From Candidatus Brachythrix odensensis (lineage in GTDB: Bacteria > Chloroflexota > Anaerolineae > J036 > Brachytrichaceae): a DNA stretch of 64,000 nt. Below the pieces are notes generated by a model. The model saw only the letters and a list, made by a program, of their open reading frames with translations, had not been told where the DNA came from and did not search any database. A program made the translations under genes and the position numbers. The stretch lies in assembly GCA_016714465.1 (NCBI GenBank), contig JADKDT010000001.1:124001-188000 (forward strand), given 5' to 3'. This document shows, one piece after another, positions 1-8,257 of the stretch. How positions within the stretch are numbered: position 1 is the stretch's first letter; every line of letters starts with the position of its first letter.

Positions 1-1
1 C

Positions 2-208
2 GAGTTCCGCCACCTTAATGTGCTCAACTACGAGATGGAGGCTGGCACGCTCTTCAAGATGGCCGGGGTCTATGGCTTCCGGGCTGGCTGCGTGTGCGGC
101 GTCATCGCCCAGCGCGTCACGGGCGAAAACGTCGTGATGGATGCCAAGGGCGGGGCCGTTGAGCGGGCTATCGAGGTGGCGCTCGCTGCGGCCGAGAAAT
201 TCGCCTAG
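2..208 (+). CDS. udp: Uridine phosphorylase, C-terminal fragment (5' end outside window)
   Basis: This is the C-terminal 68 residues of a nucleoside phosphorylase of the PNP/UDP family. These enzymes phosphorolyse uridine to uracil and ribose 1-phosphate in the cytoplasmic salvage pathway. The visible part holds the family signature around NYEMEAGTLF, where the M-E pair contacts the nucleoside ribose, followed by the glycine-rich stretch GFRAGCVCGVIAQR that resembles the same region of E. coli Udp. The reading frame is open to the window edge, so the real start lies upstream. The gene converges with the HEAT-repeat gene, and a long palindrome lies between the two ends. Assignment as uridine rather than purine nucleoside phosphorylase rests on this short fragment and is moderately sure. 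Confidence 0.8.
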   Translation, partial: EFRHLNVLNYEMEAGTLFKMAGVYGFRAGCVCGVIAQRVTGENVVMDAKGGAVERAIEVALAAAEKFA

Positions 209-226
209 ATTTCTCACACGAACTGA

Positions 227-275
227 TTTGCGGAATCGATATTCTCGGCGGAGCCGAGAATATCGATTCCGCAAA
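227..275. repeat. Palindrome P1 (23-bp perfect stem, 3-nt loop)
   Basis: Left arm 227-249 is perfectly complementary to 253-275, with loop gga. It sits between the convergent ends of udp (208) and the HEAT-repeat gene (296). It has no U-tract of canonical length. It belongs to the dispersed palindrome family of this window, though its core is CTCGGC rather than CCCCGC. Confidence 0.9.
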
Positions 276-295
276 ACAGCGACTGGGCGTGCTTC

Positions 296-1835
296 TTAGC
301 GCCACCCGAGTCCGGCGCATACAGCGCACGACTCGCCTGTGGCCAGACACGTCACGCACGGGCGCGCGGTCGGGGGCGGACTTGGGATGTCTTCGGCAAG
401 TTCCGGATATCGGAGCGCCCCCTGGGCGACGACGGCGAAGCGCGTAAGCGGATCATCCTCCCGGACGGTGGGATGACCAAATGCCTCGTGGTCCATCCGC
501 AGGATCTCACCGTCGGGCCGCAACCCCCACAGGAAAATGGCATTGCCATGCAGGGGCAGCGCGTTCAGGTCCTCTTTGAAAACACGAAGCGGCCACTGGC
601 CGATTGTGGTCGGGTTCAGGGCGTTGATTCGCGCCTGTATCCACGCCTGGGCGCTGGGCGGACGCGGCGGGTGCGGGGCGTGCGCGGTGGTGATGGCGGT
701 GTCGCGCAGGGCGCTCTCGAGCTCCCGACGGATTCCCTGGTTTGCCGGCCTGGCCCACTCGCGCATGAGTTTTGGCAGCGCCCGCAGCGATCCGTAACGC
801 CCGATGGTCATCGCGGCCGCCCGCATCGCGCCCGGATCGTCGAGCGCATCGACAAGCGCCGGGACCGCCTGCGGGCCAAAGCCTCCCATGAGGAATGCGA
901 CCCGGGTGCGGATTACGGCGCTCGGGTCCGAATGCAACAGGGTGAGCAGGTGCGGCAGGGCCCGCTCGCGGATGAGGGAATAGCCCTCATACATCACCAG
1001 CCACGCGCGCACCCTCGGCGAAGTCTCGATTTGCAGACGCTCGAACAGCGCGCTTGCGATCTCGGGACTGCGCCAGCGTCGAAACGCGTGGAAGGTCTGG
1101 GCGCGCACATTGTCGTCCTCATCGTTCAACGCCCGCAACAGCGCCCCCTCAGCGTCGGACCGGTCGCGCCTCGATCGTGTCGGCTCCGACGTGGATGCTC
1201 TCTCGGGCGATCCGATCGGCGATGCGCATCTGGATTGTCTTTCGGATGCCGTGCTCGGGTTCGATCTCGAGCCGGCGCGCAAGGGCGGCCGCGCCGGGTT
1301 CATTGCGGTAAAAGTCGATGGCATCGGCGGCTGCGGCCCGCACACCGGGATCCGGGTCATCGAGCGCAACCCGCAGGCGCGCCTGCGCGTCGTCGATCTG
1401 GCTCTGATACAGGCGGATGATCCGGATCGCCTCGCGGCGCGTATGTGGATCGGCATCCGCCAGATCGCGCAGCCAGGGGGCTGGATCGAACAGGCTCGGA
1501 TCGGCCCGCGCCACGGCCGCGCGGATCTCGGGCCGTGGATCGTCGCTCAGACTGCTGCGGATCTCACGCGTCCAACGCTTGATCCCGATTAGCAACCGGG
1601 TGACAGCCTCCGCGGGCGCGTGTGGATCGCGGATCGCCGCGGTGATCAGAGCCGCGTCCGCATTGGTGAAACCGCGCTCCCGAAACAGTTCGTCGAGCGC
1701 ATTGATTGCCGCGGACGCGTTCGATACCCAGTGATCGACAAAGGCGCCCTCAACGGATTCGCCGCCGGTGTCATGCAGGGCGGTCTCGAGCAGCGCCGCA
1801 ACCGTGTCCGAGTCGGATGCACGGGGTGTGTCCAT
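296..1835 (-). CDS. HEAT-repeat protein with C-terminal CxxC zinc knuckle (frameshifted near 1160)
   Basis: The gene reads from ATG at 1835 to TAA at 296 in two frames that join near 1157-1165. Upstream of the join the protein has alpha-helical HEAT-like units (for example around residues 95-185, with PEIRAAVARA and PDPGVRAAAADA). Downstream the units continue (EDDNVRAQ, SAVIRTRVAFLMGG). Removing one G of the GG in the join restores one protein of about 512 residues. The last 25 residues contain CVTC and CAVCAGLGW, two CxxC pairs spaced like half of a DnaJ-type zinc site. HEAT proteins are binding scaffolds; no catalytic motif is seen. The start lies 10 nt after the stop of the lipoprotein gene, so the two are probably one operon. 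The function is unknown. Confidence 0.7.
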
Positions 1836-1845
1836 CAGCGCGCCA

Positions 1846-2781
1846 TCATGGAAGCGGCGCGACCGATTGCGCCAGCGCGCGGAGTGCCGAGACGTTGGCC
1901 ATTGTTTCGACGTCTGCTCGCCCGGTCTGGACGCCCATCAGCAGATCTTTGAGCGTGGCATCGTAGGCGGCGACATCAGCCGGCCCGCAGCGCGTGCTGT
2001 CGCCCTGCGTCGTGACGCCGATCGTCGCGTTCAACCGGGCCAGCGCCGACTTGGACAGGAACGGCGCGGCAAAGACAAAGCCGTTCACATTTGGATTGTT
2101 GGGCAGATCGATGGCGACCAGCGCAACGGGATCGCTGACAAGAATTGGACCGCCCTCGCAACGGATCGAGCCTGGCACATACAGTAACGCCAGGAAAACG
2201 TTCGACTGAATGCGTTCGCATGAGGCAAACGACGGATCGCACTTGCCGTCTTTTCCGAGGCCGATGAGATTGCCAGGCGCGCTCTTGTCGAAACCGCCGA
2301 AGTCGGTCAGCATTCCGCCGCGACCCTCGGCGAAGTCCCGGCTTCGACCGCCGGCGACCGGCAACGGGGGAACCGGCGGCCGGTCAAACACCAGGTCATA
2401 GGCGCGCCCCGACTGGGTGCTGGTGCGCAGGTTCGTTCGTCCGATCCGGCCCCATGCGGCTGGATAGCGGAAGCTCAGACCCAGCGCCTGATCGCGGCAA
2501 AAGTAGGCCGCGCCGTCTTGGGCGCAACCCAGCCGCGCATCGACAGGCGTGACGGCAATGGCGGGTGTTGTGGTTGGCGCGGGGACTGGGGTGGGTGGGG
2601 CCGAGGTCGCCGTCGCGGTTCGCGTTGCCGCGACAGTCGGAACGCCGGTTGCGGTCGCTGCCGGAGTAGCAACGGGAATCGCGGTGGGTGTGCCGAGTGG
2701 CTCAGGTGAAGCCGTCGGTGTTGACGTGCAGCCACCCACAAGGAGGGCGGCCAGGGGAACAAGGGATCTGATTGAGTTCAT
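1846..2781 (-). CDS. Secreted lipoprotein with Thr/Pro-rich linker
   Basis: The start at 2781 is chosen because it gives a clean lipoprotein signal: MNSIRSLVPLAALLVGGC, with lipobox LVGGC at residues 14-18. An in-frame extension to 2838 would put a charged segment ahead of it. After the cysteine comes a linker of roughly 60 residues made of Thr, Pro, Ala and Val, a style common in Chloroflexota surface proteins. A globular region of about 220 residues with several cysteines follows. I recognise no catalytic motif or family. It is presumably anchored on the outside of the membrane. It is followed after 10 nt by the HEAT-repeat gene. No function is assigned. Confidence 0.75.
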   Translation of the reverse strand: MNSIRSLVPLAALLVGGCTSTPTASPEPLGTPTAIPVATPAATATGVPTVAATRTATATSAPPTPVPAPTTTPAIAVTPVDARLGCAQDGAAYFCRDQALGLSFRYPAAWGRIGRTNLRTSTQSGRAYDLVFDRPPVPPLPVAGGRSRDFAEGRGGMLTDFGGFDKSAPGNLIGLGKDGKCDPSFASCERIQSNVFLALLYVPGSIRCEGGPILVSDPVALVAIDLPNNPNVNGFVFAAPFLSKSALARLNATIGVTTQGDSTRCGPADVAAYDATLKDLLMGVQTGRADVETMANVSALRALAQSVAPLP

Positions 2782-2997
2782 CACTTTGTCTCGTTTTATC
2801 GCTAAAGAGGGTTCGTGACAAGACTGTAACCGCGACATCGGTGCGCTGCCCTACGCGGATCCCCCGCGCGATCGCCGAACACCTGATGAGGCAATGCCCG
2901 TCGGCTGCGTCGGCGCCTGGAAGTCATCCCAACAAATGGGGCGGGATCACACTCCCCGCGCCCCGGATGTTAATAACCTATGGTCAGTTGGCCTAGT

Positions 2998-3026
2998 CCA
3001 GTGGCCAGGCAAAACCTGGCCACTGG
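2998..3026. repeat. Inverted repeat, 12-bp perfect stem
   Basis: Arms CCAGTGGCCAGG and CCTGGCCACTGG flank a 5-nt loop, caaaa. It lies upstream of the DASS gene. The core CCTGGCCAC recurs at 25368-25376, there as a direct rather than an inverted repeat. The role is unknown. Confidence 0.8.
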
Positions 3027-3090
3027 TCAGTCGTCGGCCCCCGCCTCCGGACTGACAATGGGCACGAACCCGACATGGTTCTCTCCTAAC

Positions 3091-3122
3091 CGTCAGGGCG
3101 TGGCGGATTCCACGCCCTGACG
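3091..3122. repeat. Inverted repeat, 13-bp perfect stem
   Basis: Arms CGTCAGGGCGTGG and CCACGCCCTGACG flank the loop cggatt. It is 154 nt upstream of the DASS gene start. It could be a leader hairpin or an operator. There is no T-tract to support a terminator. Confidence 0.8.
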
Positions 3123-3275
3123 CCCAAAATCCGTCGTCGACCACAGCCCGCTTTCGCGTTTCGCGCAGCCTCGTCCGGACTTGCGTCCGCACCCTATCGA
3201 TGCGCATCTGAGACAGGATCGCCGCGTGACACGCGGTTCTGAGATGTTTGGGCGACGTCAGCATCAAACAATCTT

Positions 3276-4694
3276 ATGAAACCTCTTTATGTCAAAGCCG
3301 CCCTGCCTCTGATCGTTGGTCTTGTCCTCGCCATTTTCCCCGCGCCCGCCGGGCTTACTGCCGGCGCCTGGCTGTTTTTCGCGCTATTCGCCGCCGTGAT
3401 CGTGGGTTTGATCCTCGAGCCCATCCCCGCCGCCGCTGTCGGCTTCATCGGGGTCACCCTGGCCGTCGTCCTGGGTCTGGTTGATCCGGATCCCGCCAAA
3501 TCGCTTGCCTGGGGCCTGGCCGGTTTCTCAAATGGCACGGTCTGGCTGATCTTTGCCGCCTTTATGTTTGCCCTGGGCTATCAAAAGACCGGGCTCGGCA
3601 AGCGCCTGGGACTGATGTTGGTCAGACTCCTGGGGAAGCGCACCCTTGGGTTGGGCTATGCGGTCGCGATTTCCGACCTGATCCTGGCCCCCTTCATGCC
3701 TTCGAACACCGCCCGAAGCGGGGGCACCTTGTTCCCGATCCTGCGCAATATCCCGGGGCTATACGGCTCCGAGCCCGGGCCCACATCGCGCAAGATGGGC
3801 TCGTACATCATGTGGACGGCCCTTGCCGCCACCTGCGTCACCAGCTCGATGTTCATCACCGCACTGGCGCCCAATCTGCTGGCCCTTGACGCGGTCACCA
3901 AGGCGACCAAGCTGACCATCAGTTGGACCGACTGGATGGTCGGCTTCCTGCCGGCTGGAATCCTGCTCCTCATCGGTGTCCCCCTGCTGTCCTATGTCCT
4001 AAACCCGCCCGAGATCAAGGTGAGCGCCGAGGTGCCAGCCTGGGCCGGGGCCGAGCTCACAAAGATGGGCCGGATCAGCCGCAATGAGTTGATCATGGCC
4101 GGTCTCGCCCTGCTTTCGCTCGGGCTGTGGATCTTCGCCCAGACCGCCATCAACGCCACCACTGTCGCCCTCATCGTGATCTCGCTCATGCTCGTGACTG
4201 GCGTCATCGTGTGGGACGAGATCCTGGCCAACAAGGCGGCCTGGAATGTGCTGGTCTGGTTTGCCACGCTGGTCGCGCTCGCCGACGGCCTGGTCAAGGT
4301 TGGTTTCACCACCTGGCTGGGCAAGGGCGCCGCCGCGATGTTCGCTGGCTTCTCGCCGGTCGTGGTGATGCTGCTCCTGGTGGTGGTCTTCTTCGTCACC
4401 CACTACATGTTCGCCAGTATCACCGCCCACGTCACCGCCATGCTGCCAGTCTTCCTGGCCGCCGGCGCGGCCGTGCCGGGGATGAACGTCGCGGTGTTGG
4501 CCTATATGCTGGTCTATTCGCTCGGCATCATGGGCATCATCACCCCGTATGCCACCGGCCCGTCACCGGTCTATTTTGGGAGCGGATATGTCTCGAAGAA
4601 GGACTTCTGGTTGCTCGGCCTGATCTTTGGCGCGATCTTCCTGGCTGTCCTGCTCATCGTCGAGACGCCCTATCTGTTCATGCTGCACCCGTAA
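3276..4694 (+). CDS. DASS-family anion (dicarboxylate/sulfate) symporter
   Basis: This 472-residue polytopic membrane protein has about a dozen hydrophobic segments. It matches the divalent anion:Na+ symporter (DASS/CitT/TtdT) family, which imports or exchanges C4-dicarboxylates, citrate, tartrate or sulfate across the cytoplasmic membrane. The diagnostic SNT motif of the first re-entrant hairpin is present in APFMPSNTARSGG (SNT at residues 143-145). The second, pseudo-symmetric site is represented by GIITPYATGPSPVYFGSGY, where the usual SNT is degenerate, as in the TtdT-like branch. Length is normal for the family. Substrate cannot be told from sequence. No clear ribosome binding site precedes the ATG. 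The gene converges on a Gfo/Idh/MocA-type gene. Confidence 0.88.
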   Translation: MKPLYVKAALPLIVGLVLAIFPAPAGLTAGAWLFFALFAAVIVGLILEPIPAAAVGFIGVTLAVVLGLVDPDPAKSLAWGLAGFSNGTVWLIFAAFMFALGYQKTGLGKRLGLMLVRLLGKRTLGLGYAVAISDLILAPFMPSNTARSGGTLFPILRNIPGLYGSEPGPTSRKMGSYIMWTALAATCVTSSMFITALAPNLLALDAVTKATKLTISWTDWMVGFLPAGILLLIGVPLLSYVLNPPEIKVSAEVPAWAGAELTKMGRISRNELIMAGLALLSLGLWIFAQTAINATTVALIVISLMLVTGVIVWDEILANKAAWNVLVWFATLVALADGLVKVGFTTWLGKGAAAMFAGFSPVVVMLLLVVVFFVTHYMFASITAHVTAMLPVFLAAGAAVPGMNVAVLAYMLVYSLGIMGIITPYATGPSPVYFGSGYVSKKDFWLLGLIFGAIFLAVLLIVETPYLFMLHP

Positions 4695-4696
4695 TC

Positions 4697-4757
4697 TCGC
4701 AAAGTAATCGGGTTACTCCCGCGCGCGAAGCGCGGGAGTAACCCGATTACTTTGCGA
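4697..4757. repeat. Palindrome P2 (28-bp perfect stem, 5-nt loop)
   Basis: Arms 4697-4724 and 4730-4757 pair perfectly, and the loop gcgaa caps a CCCGCGC core. It starts 2 nt after the TAA of the transporter. The TAA of the convergent oxidoreductase (4747-4749) and its last codons lie inside the right arm. Confidence 0.95.
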
Positions 4758-5793
4758 ATTCGACCCAGCGCCGCTCGGCCGAGGACGTCAGAATCCCAAT
4801 ACAAGCCTCGACCCCGGCCCGTCCATCGGCGGCCTTGCCAACCAGGCTCGGCTTGCCCTCGATCAGGTCGATGAAGGCCGCGATCTGGTCGCAGTAGGCC
4901 TGAATCCGAGCCATCCCAAACGCGGTGTTTGCCCCTTCGTGCCCAACGACAGGTTGCTTGCTCTCGGTCCGCCACCCGTTCTTGTCCGCGATCTTGAGCT
5001 CGGTGTACGGATCCAGATCCATCAGCCCCTCGCTGCCCATGATCCGCCAACGGAAGTCTTAGCCCGGGAAGGACGGCGTTGGCAGTGCCCGGCTCGAGTA
5101 GAGCGTGCAGATCGCGCCGTTGGACATTTCGAGCAGCGCCATCGTGGTGTCCTCAACCGGGATGTCGGGCAGGAAGGTGCGTGAGAAAGCGCTGATCGTC
5201 GCCACCTCCGATCCGGTGAACCAGCGCAGCAGGTCGATCGTGTGCGGGGCGCTATTGAGGATATGGCCCAGGCTGGCCGGGTTGTTCCACCACTCCCAGT
5301 TGCCGCCAAAGCCGCCGGACTTGATCGAGCCGGCATAGGTCGGCATGGACACCTGGATCGCCTGGACCTTGCCGATCGCGCCCTCGGCAATTCGCGCCTG
5401 GGCCGTCGCATTGTTGACCCGGAAGCGCTGGTGATAGCCCGTCGCCAGGACCTTCTTGTGGCGCTCGGCCGCCTCAATCATCCGGTCGCAATCCGCGACC
5501 GAGGTCGCCAACGGCTTCTCGACCAGGACATGCTTGCCCTCTGCCAGCCCGAGCACGGTCTCGTCGACGTGCAGATGATGGGGGGTTGTGACGACCACGG
5601 CGTCAATGTCCGGCCGCCGCAGCAGCGCTTCGACGCTTGCTTCGAGGGCTACGCCGCAACCCTCGGCCAACCCGGGCGCGCGGCGGCCGCCCGCCACTGC
5701 GATCAGGGTGGCGTTGGGCATTTTCTGCACTGCCTCGGCATGCGTGCGCCCCATGAAACCCGAACCGACGATCCCAAACCGAATCTTGCTCAT
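4747..5793 (-). pseudogene. Gfo/Idh/MocA-family oxidoreductase interrupted by in-frame TAA
   Basis: The family contains NAD(P)-dependent dehydrogenases acting on sugars or cyclitols. The start at 5793 has an AGGAGG ribosome binding site 8 nt upstream and begins MSKIRFGIVGSGFMG, a Rossmann GxGxxG motif. EKP at residues 92-94 is the conserved catalytic lysine motif. At 5059-5061 a TAA stops the frame after SFPG; the same frame then continues DFRWRIMGSEG and about 100 more family-like residues to 4747. The context suggests an original Tyr codon. This is either a nonsense mutation or a sequencing error. The start follows the acyltransferase stop by 4 nt, and its ribosome binding site lies inside that gene, so the two form an operon. 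Confidence 0.82.
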
Positions 5794-5797
5794 GCTT

Positions 5798-6604
5798 TCA
5801 TCCTCCTGTTGAGCGCGCCCCGAAAATCCGCGCTGCGGATCGGCGCACGCCATCCCACCACTCTTGAATGTCCGGCGTGCCGCGCAACAGAACTGGATAG
5901 CGCGCGGCATCGCGCGCCAGCAGATCGGCCGCCAGGCCGTCGATCTCCCGGGTCAGGGCCGTCTCCATCAGCGCGTTCAGCCCCTTGGCATCTGCGGCCA
6001 CTGGATGGTCCGGGGTGATCGAGATTGGCGCGCCGCAGCGCAGCCAGGCCTCGGGCTTCTGGTTGCCCAAGAACTCGAGCCGTATCGCGAGGGGCAGCAG
6101 CACGCAGGCCCCCTTCGCCGCCATGATATCGGCGGCGATCCGGCCCGCGCCGCCAAAGAAACCGAGCGGGCGCTGCTCAAACGGTCGAAACTCACCCTGC
6201 GGAAAGATAAAGACGCCCGCCCGCGTCGTCGTGATCGCCCTTTTCACCGCGTGCCGGATGGCCTCCACTGCCGCCCGCGGATTCAGTCGATCAACACTGA
6301 ACAGCCCCAGGTGGCGGAAGAAGCCATAGTTGCGGACCGTGCGCTGCTCGGCCATCACGATCGGCTCGACCCGCAACATGCGGGTGTTGAAGATATCCCA
6401 CAGATAGGCGTCCCACCATGTGCAGTGATTGGAGAACATCAGGATGACCGGCGGGTCCGCCTGCGCCCCAAGCCGGGCCAGATCGTCGCCTGCGCGCAGC
6501 CGCACCGCATGGAAGGCGCGTTGGATGGCCCCCTGAATCAGCACCCGCCGGACCAGCCAGCGCATGACCGGCGTCACCAGCGGTGTGTTTATCTCCTTGA
6601 TCAC
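5798..6604 (-). CDS. PlsC-like 1-acyl-glycerol-phosphate acyltransferase family protein
   Basis: This 268-residue protein belongs to the membrane-associated acyltransferases that transfer fatty acyl groups to lysophosphatidate or related lipids. Catalytic block I is NHCTWWD (His60 and Asp65, the HX4D motif). Block III is FPQGEFR (residues 134-140), a variant of the FPEGTRS substrate-binding motif with Glu137 kept as part of the usual arrangement. Hydrophobic stretches are few, consistent with a monotopic enzyme. The start is a GTG without an obvious ribosome binding site, so it is uncertain. The gene is followed after 4 nt by the Gfo/Idh gene. The exact acceptor lipid cannot be inferred. Confidence 0.78.
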   Translation of the reverse strand: MIKEINTPLVTPVMRWLVRRVLIQGAIQRAFHAVRLRAGDDLARLGAQADPPVILMFSNHCTWWDAYLWDIFNTRMLRVEPIVMAEQRTVRNYGFFRHLGLFSVDRLNPRAAVEAIRHAVKRAITTTRAGVFIFPQGEFRPFEQRPLGFFGGAGRIAADIMAAKGACVLLPLAIRLEFLGNQKPEAWLRCGAPISITPDHPVAADAKGLNALMETALTREIDGLAADLLARDAARYPVLLRGTPDIQEWWDGVRRSAARIFGARSTGG

Positions 6605-6630
6605 GCGTTTTGCGCTGGCGGGATTGTTGT

Positions 6631-6670
6631 CGGGAGGATATCCCCGGCGGCGCCGGGGATATCCCTCCCG
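6631..6670. repeat. Palindrome P3 (near-perfect, one bulge)
   Basis: Two arms around a CCCCGGC/GCCGGGG core pair except for a single-base bulge (GGAGGA against TCCCTCC). It lies between the RidA-like stop (6679) and the acyltransferase start (6604), both on the minus strand. Confidence 0.85.
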
Positions 6671-6678
6671 ATGACGTC

Positions 6679-7149
6679 CTAGGCGATTTCGAGAATGGCT
6701 TCGATCTCGACCGCGCAGCCCGCTGGAAGCTGGGCCATCCCCACCGCCGACCGGGCATGCCGCCCAGACTCGCCAAACACGTCGAAGATGAGTTGCGAAG
6801 CCGCGTTCATGACCAGGGGCTGATCGATGAAGGTGTCGGCGCTATTGACCATGCCCAGCAGTTTGACCACGCGTTTCACCCGGTCAAGGTCGCCGATTGC
6901 GTATTTGATCCCAGCCAGCAGCTCGATCACCGCCCAGCGGGCGGCCTCCTGCCCCTGGGATACGTCCATGTCCCGCCCGAGTTTGCCGGCGATGACTTTG
7001 CCGTCCTTGCGCGAGATGTGCCCCGACGTGTAGAGCAGGTTTCCGGTCTGCACGGCTGGCGCAAAAAGTGACGGCGGGCGCGGACCTTCGGGCAGGGTGA
7101 TGCCCAGCGTCGCGAGCCGTTGCGAGATGATGCCTTGATCTTTTGACAT
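6679..7149 (-). CDS. RidA/YjgF-family protein
   Basis: This 156-residue protein belongs to the RidA (YjgF/YER057c/UK114) superfamily, whose founding members hydrolyse reactive enamine/imine intermediates such as 2-iminobutanoate. The start at 7149 has GGAGG spaced 6 nt upstream, much better than the longer frame to 7305, whose extra N-terminus is low-complexity and unlike the family. The conserved C-terminal core is seen as ARSAVGMAQLPAGCAVEIEA, with the arginine that binds the substrate carboxylate in RidA. Its length and the N-terminal extension before the domain resemble the less studied YjgF-like subgroup, so deaminase activity is not certain. Its start is only 35 nt from the TerC stop, so it may be co-transcribed. 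Confidence 0.85.
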   Translation of the reverse strand: MSKDQGIISQRLATLGITLPEGPRPPSLFAPAVQTGNLLYTSGHISRKDGKVIAGKLGRDMDVSQGQEAARWAVIELLAGIKYAIGDLDRVKRVVKLLGMVNSADTFIDQPLVMNAASQLIFDVFGESGRHARSAVGMAQLPAGCAVEIEAILEIA

Positions 7150-7183
7150 GTGTTCCTCCGGGGGCGATTGTGACACGTAACCT

Positions 7184-8221
7184 TTAGTCCGCGCTGCTCG
7201 GCGCCAGATCGTGCTTGGCCGCCTTGATGTGGGTGTGTTCGCCCGGGTGGCGGCGGTTGTAGACGATTGAGGCAATGACCCCAAAGGCCAGCACCGCCAG
7301 CACAATCACCAGCGAAGCGACCACCAGGAAATACTCCGGGTCGCCGACCTTCATTACGTCGTGCAGAAAACTGTGGATTGGATCGTGGAATAGCTTCTCA
7401 ATCACCATCTTGAAGCCGATGAAGGTCAGGATAAAGGCCAAAGCCGGCTTGAGGTAGTGAAACTGAGTCATGGCGGCGGCGAGCAGGAAGTACAGGGCCC
7501 GCAGCCCGAGGATCGCCATGATGTTTGAGGTAAAGATGATGAAGGGTTCTTTGGTCACCGCGATGACAGCCGGGATGGAATCGACGGCGAAAACCAGGTC
7601 CGTTGTCTCGACCACGATCAGAACCAGAACCAGCGGTGTAACGAGCAGTCTGCCGCCATGGCGGACCAGGAACTTCTCTTCGTGGTAGTCAGAGGAGAGG
7701 GGAAGCACACGCTGAGCCAGGCGCAGGATCGGGTTGTTGCCGACCTCAGGCTCCTCGTCATCCGATTGGCGGGAGAGCTTGATGCCGGTGTAGATCAGGA
7801 ACGCGCCAAAAATGTAGATGATCCACTCGAACTGCTGCAACAACGATGCGCCAACGACGATCAGCACGCCGCGCATGATGATGGCGCCCAGAATTCCCCA
7901 AAACAACACCCGATGGTGGTACTCCGGCGGCACGCGGAAAAAGCTGAAGATCACGACAAAGACGAACAGGTTGTCGACGCTCAGCGCCTTCTCCAACACC
8001 CAGCCGGTGAAGTACTCGATGCCCTGGCGCGGGCCGATGGCTACCCACACGAGCACTCCGAACGCCAGCGCGATGCTGATCCACACGGCGCTCAGCACAG
8101 CTGATTCGCGCAATGAGGGCGCGTGCGCCTTGCGGTTGAGGATGCCGAGATCGAGCGCGAGCAAGACGGCGACAAACACGAGGAAGATGCCCCAGTAGAC
8201 GGGGTTTGAATTGAAGTCCAT
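7184..8221 (-). CDS. TerC-family integral membrane protein
   Basis: This 345-residue protein has eight or nine hydrophobic segments. It carries the two TerC signature motifs: EKALSVDNLFVF (first repeat) and VETTDLVFAVDSIPA (second repeat), whose acidic residues line a metal pathway. TerC/Alx/YkoY proteins are linked to tellurite resistance and to manganese or other metal export, often during loading of exported metalloproteins. The loop with DDEEPEVGNN and the C-terminal tail fit the long (Alx-like) subfamily. No manganese riboswitch can be placed upstream, as only 36 nt separate it from the preceding M23 gene on the same strand. The RidA-like gene follows. Confidence 0.88.
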   Translation of the reverse strand: MDFNSNPVYWGIFLVFVAVLLALDLGILNRKAHAPSLRESAVLSAVWISIALAFGVLVWVAIGPRQGIEYFTGWVLEKALSVDNLFVFVVIFSFFRVPPEYHHRVLFWGILGAIIMRGVLIVVGASLLQQFEWIIYIFGAFLIYTGIKLSRQSDDEEPEVGNNPILRLAQRVLPLSSDYHEEKFLVRHGGRLLVTPLVLVLIVVETTDLVFAVDSIPAVIAVTKEPFIIFTSNIMAILGLRALYFLLAAAMTQFHYLKPALAFILTFIGFKMVIEKLFHDPIHSFLHDVMKVGDPEYFLVVASLVIVLAVLAFGVIASIVYNRRHPGEHTHIKAAKHDLAPSSAD

Positions 8222-8257
8222 AGATTTTGAATGCGGGCCGAAAATGAAGGCTGGATT

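Larger units (their letters stand above)
2782..3275. other. Intergenic region with two hairpins, between divergent genes
   Basis: This 494-nt gap separates the divergent lipoprotein and DASS transporter genes. No convincing coding sequence is seen. It holds a 12-bp stem at 2998-3009/3015-3026 (loop caaaa) and a 13-bp stem at 3091-3103/3110-3122 (6-nt loop). Neither is followed by a T-tract on the plus strand. They may be regulatory or remnants of repeats. Confidence 0.6.

Noticed and set aside
473..1420. A 315-codon plus-strand frame opposite the HEAT-repeat gene
   Set aside because: No family motif, Arg/Gly-rich. The opposite strand carries HEAT repeats across the frame break.
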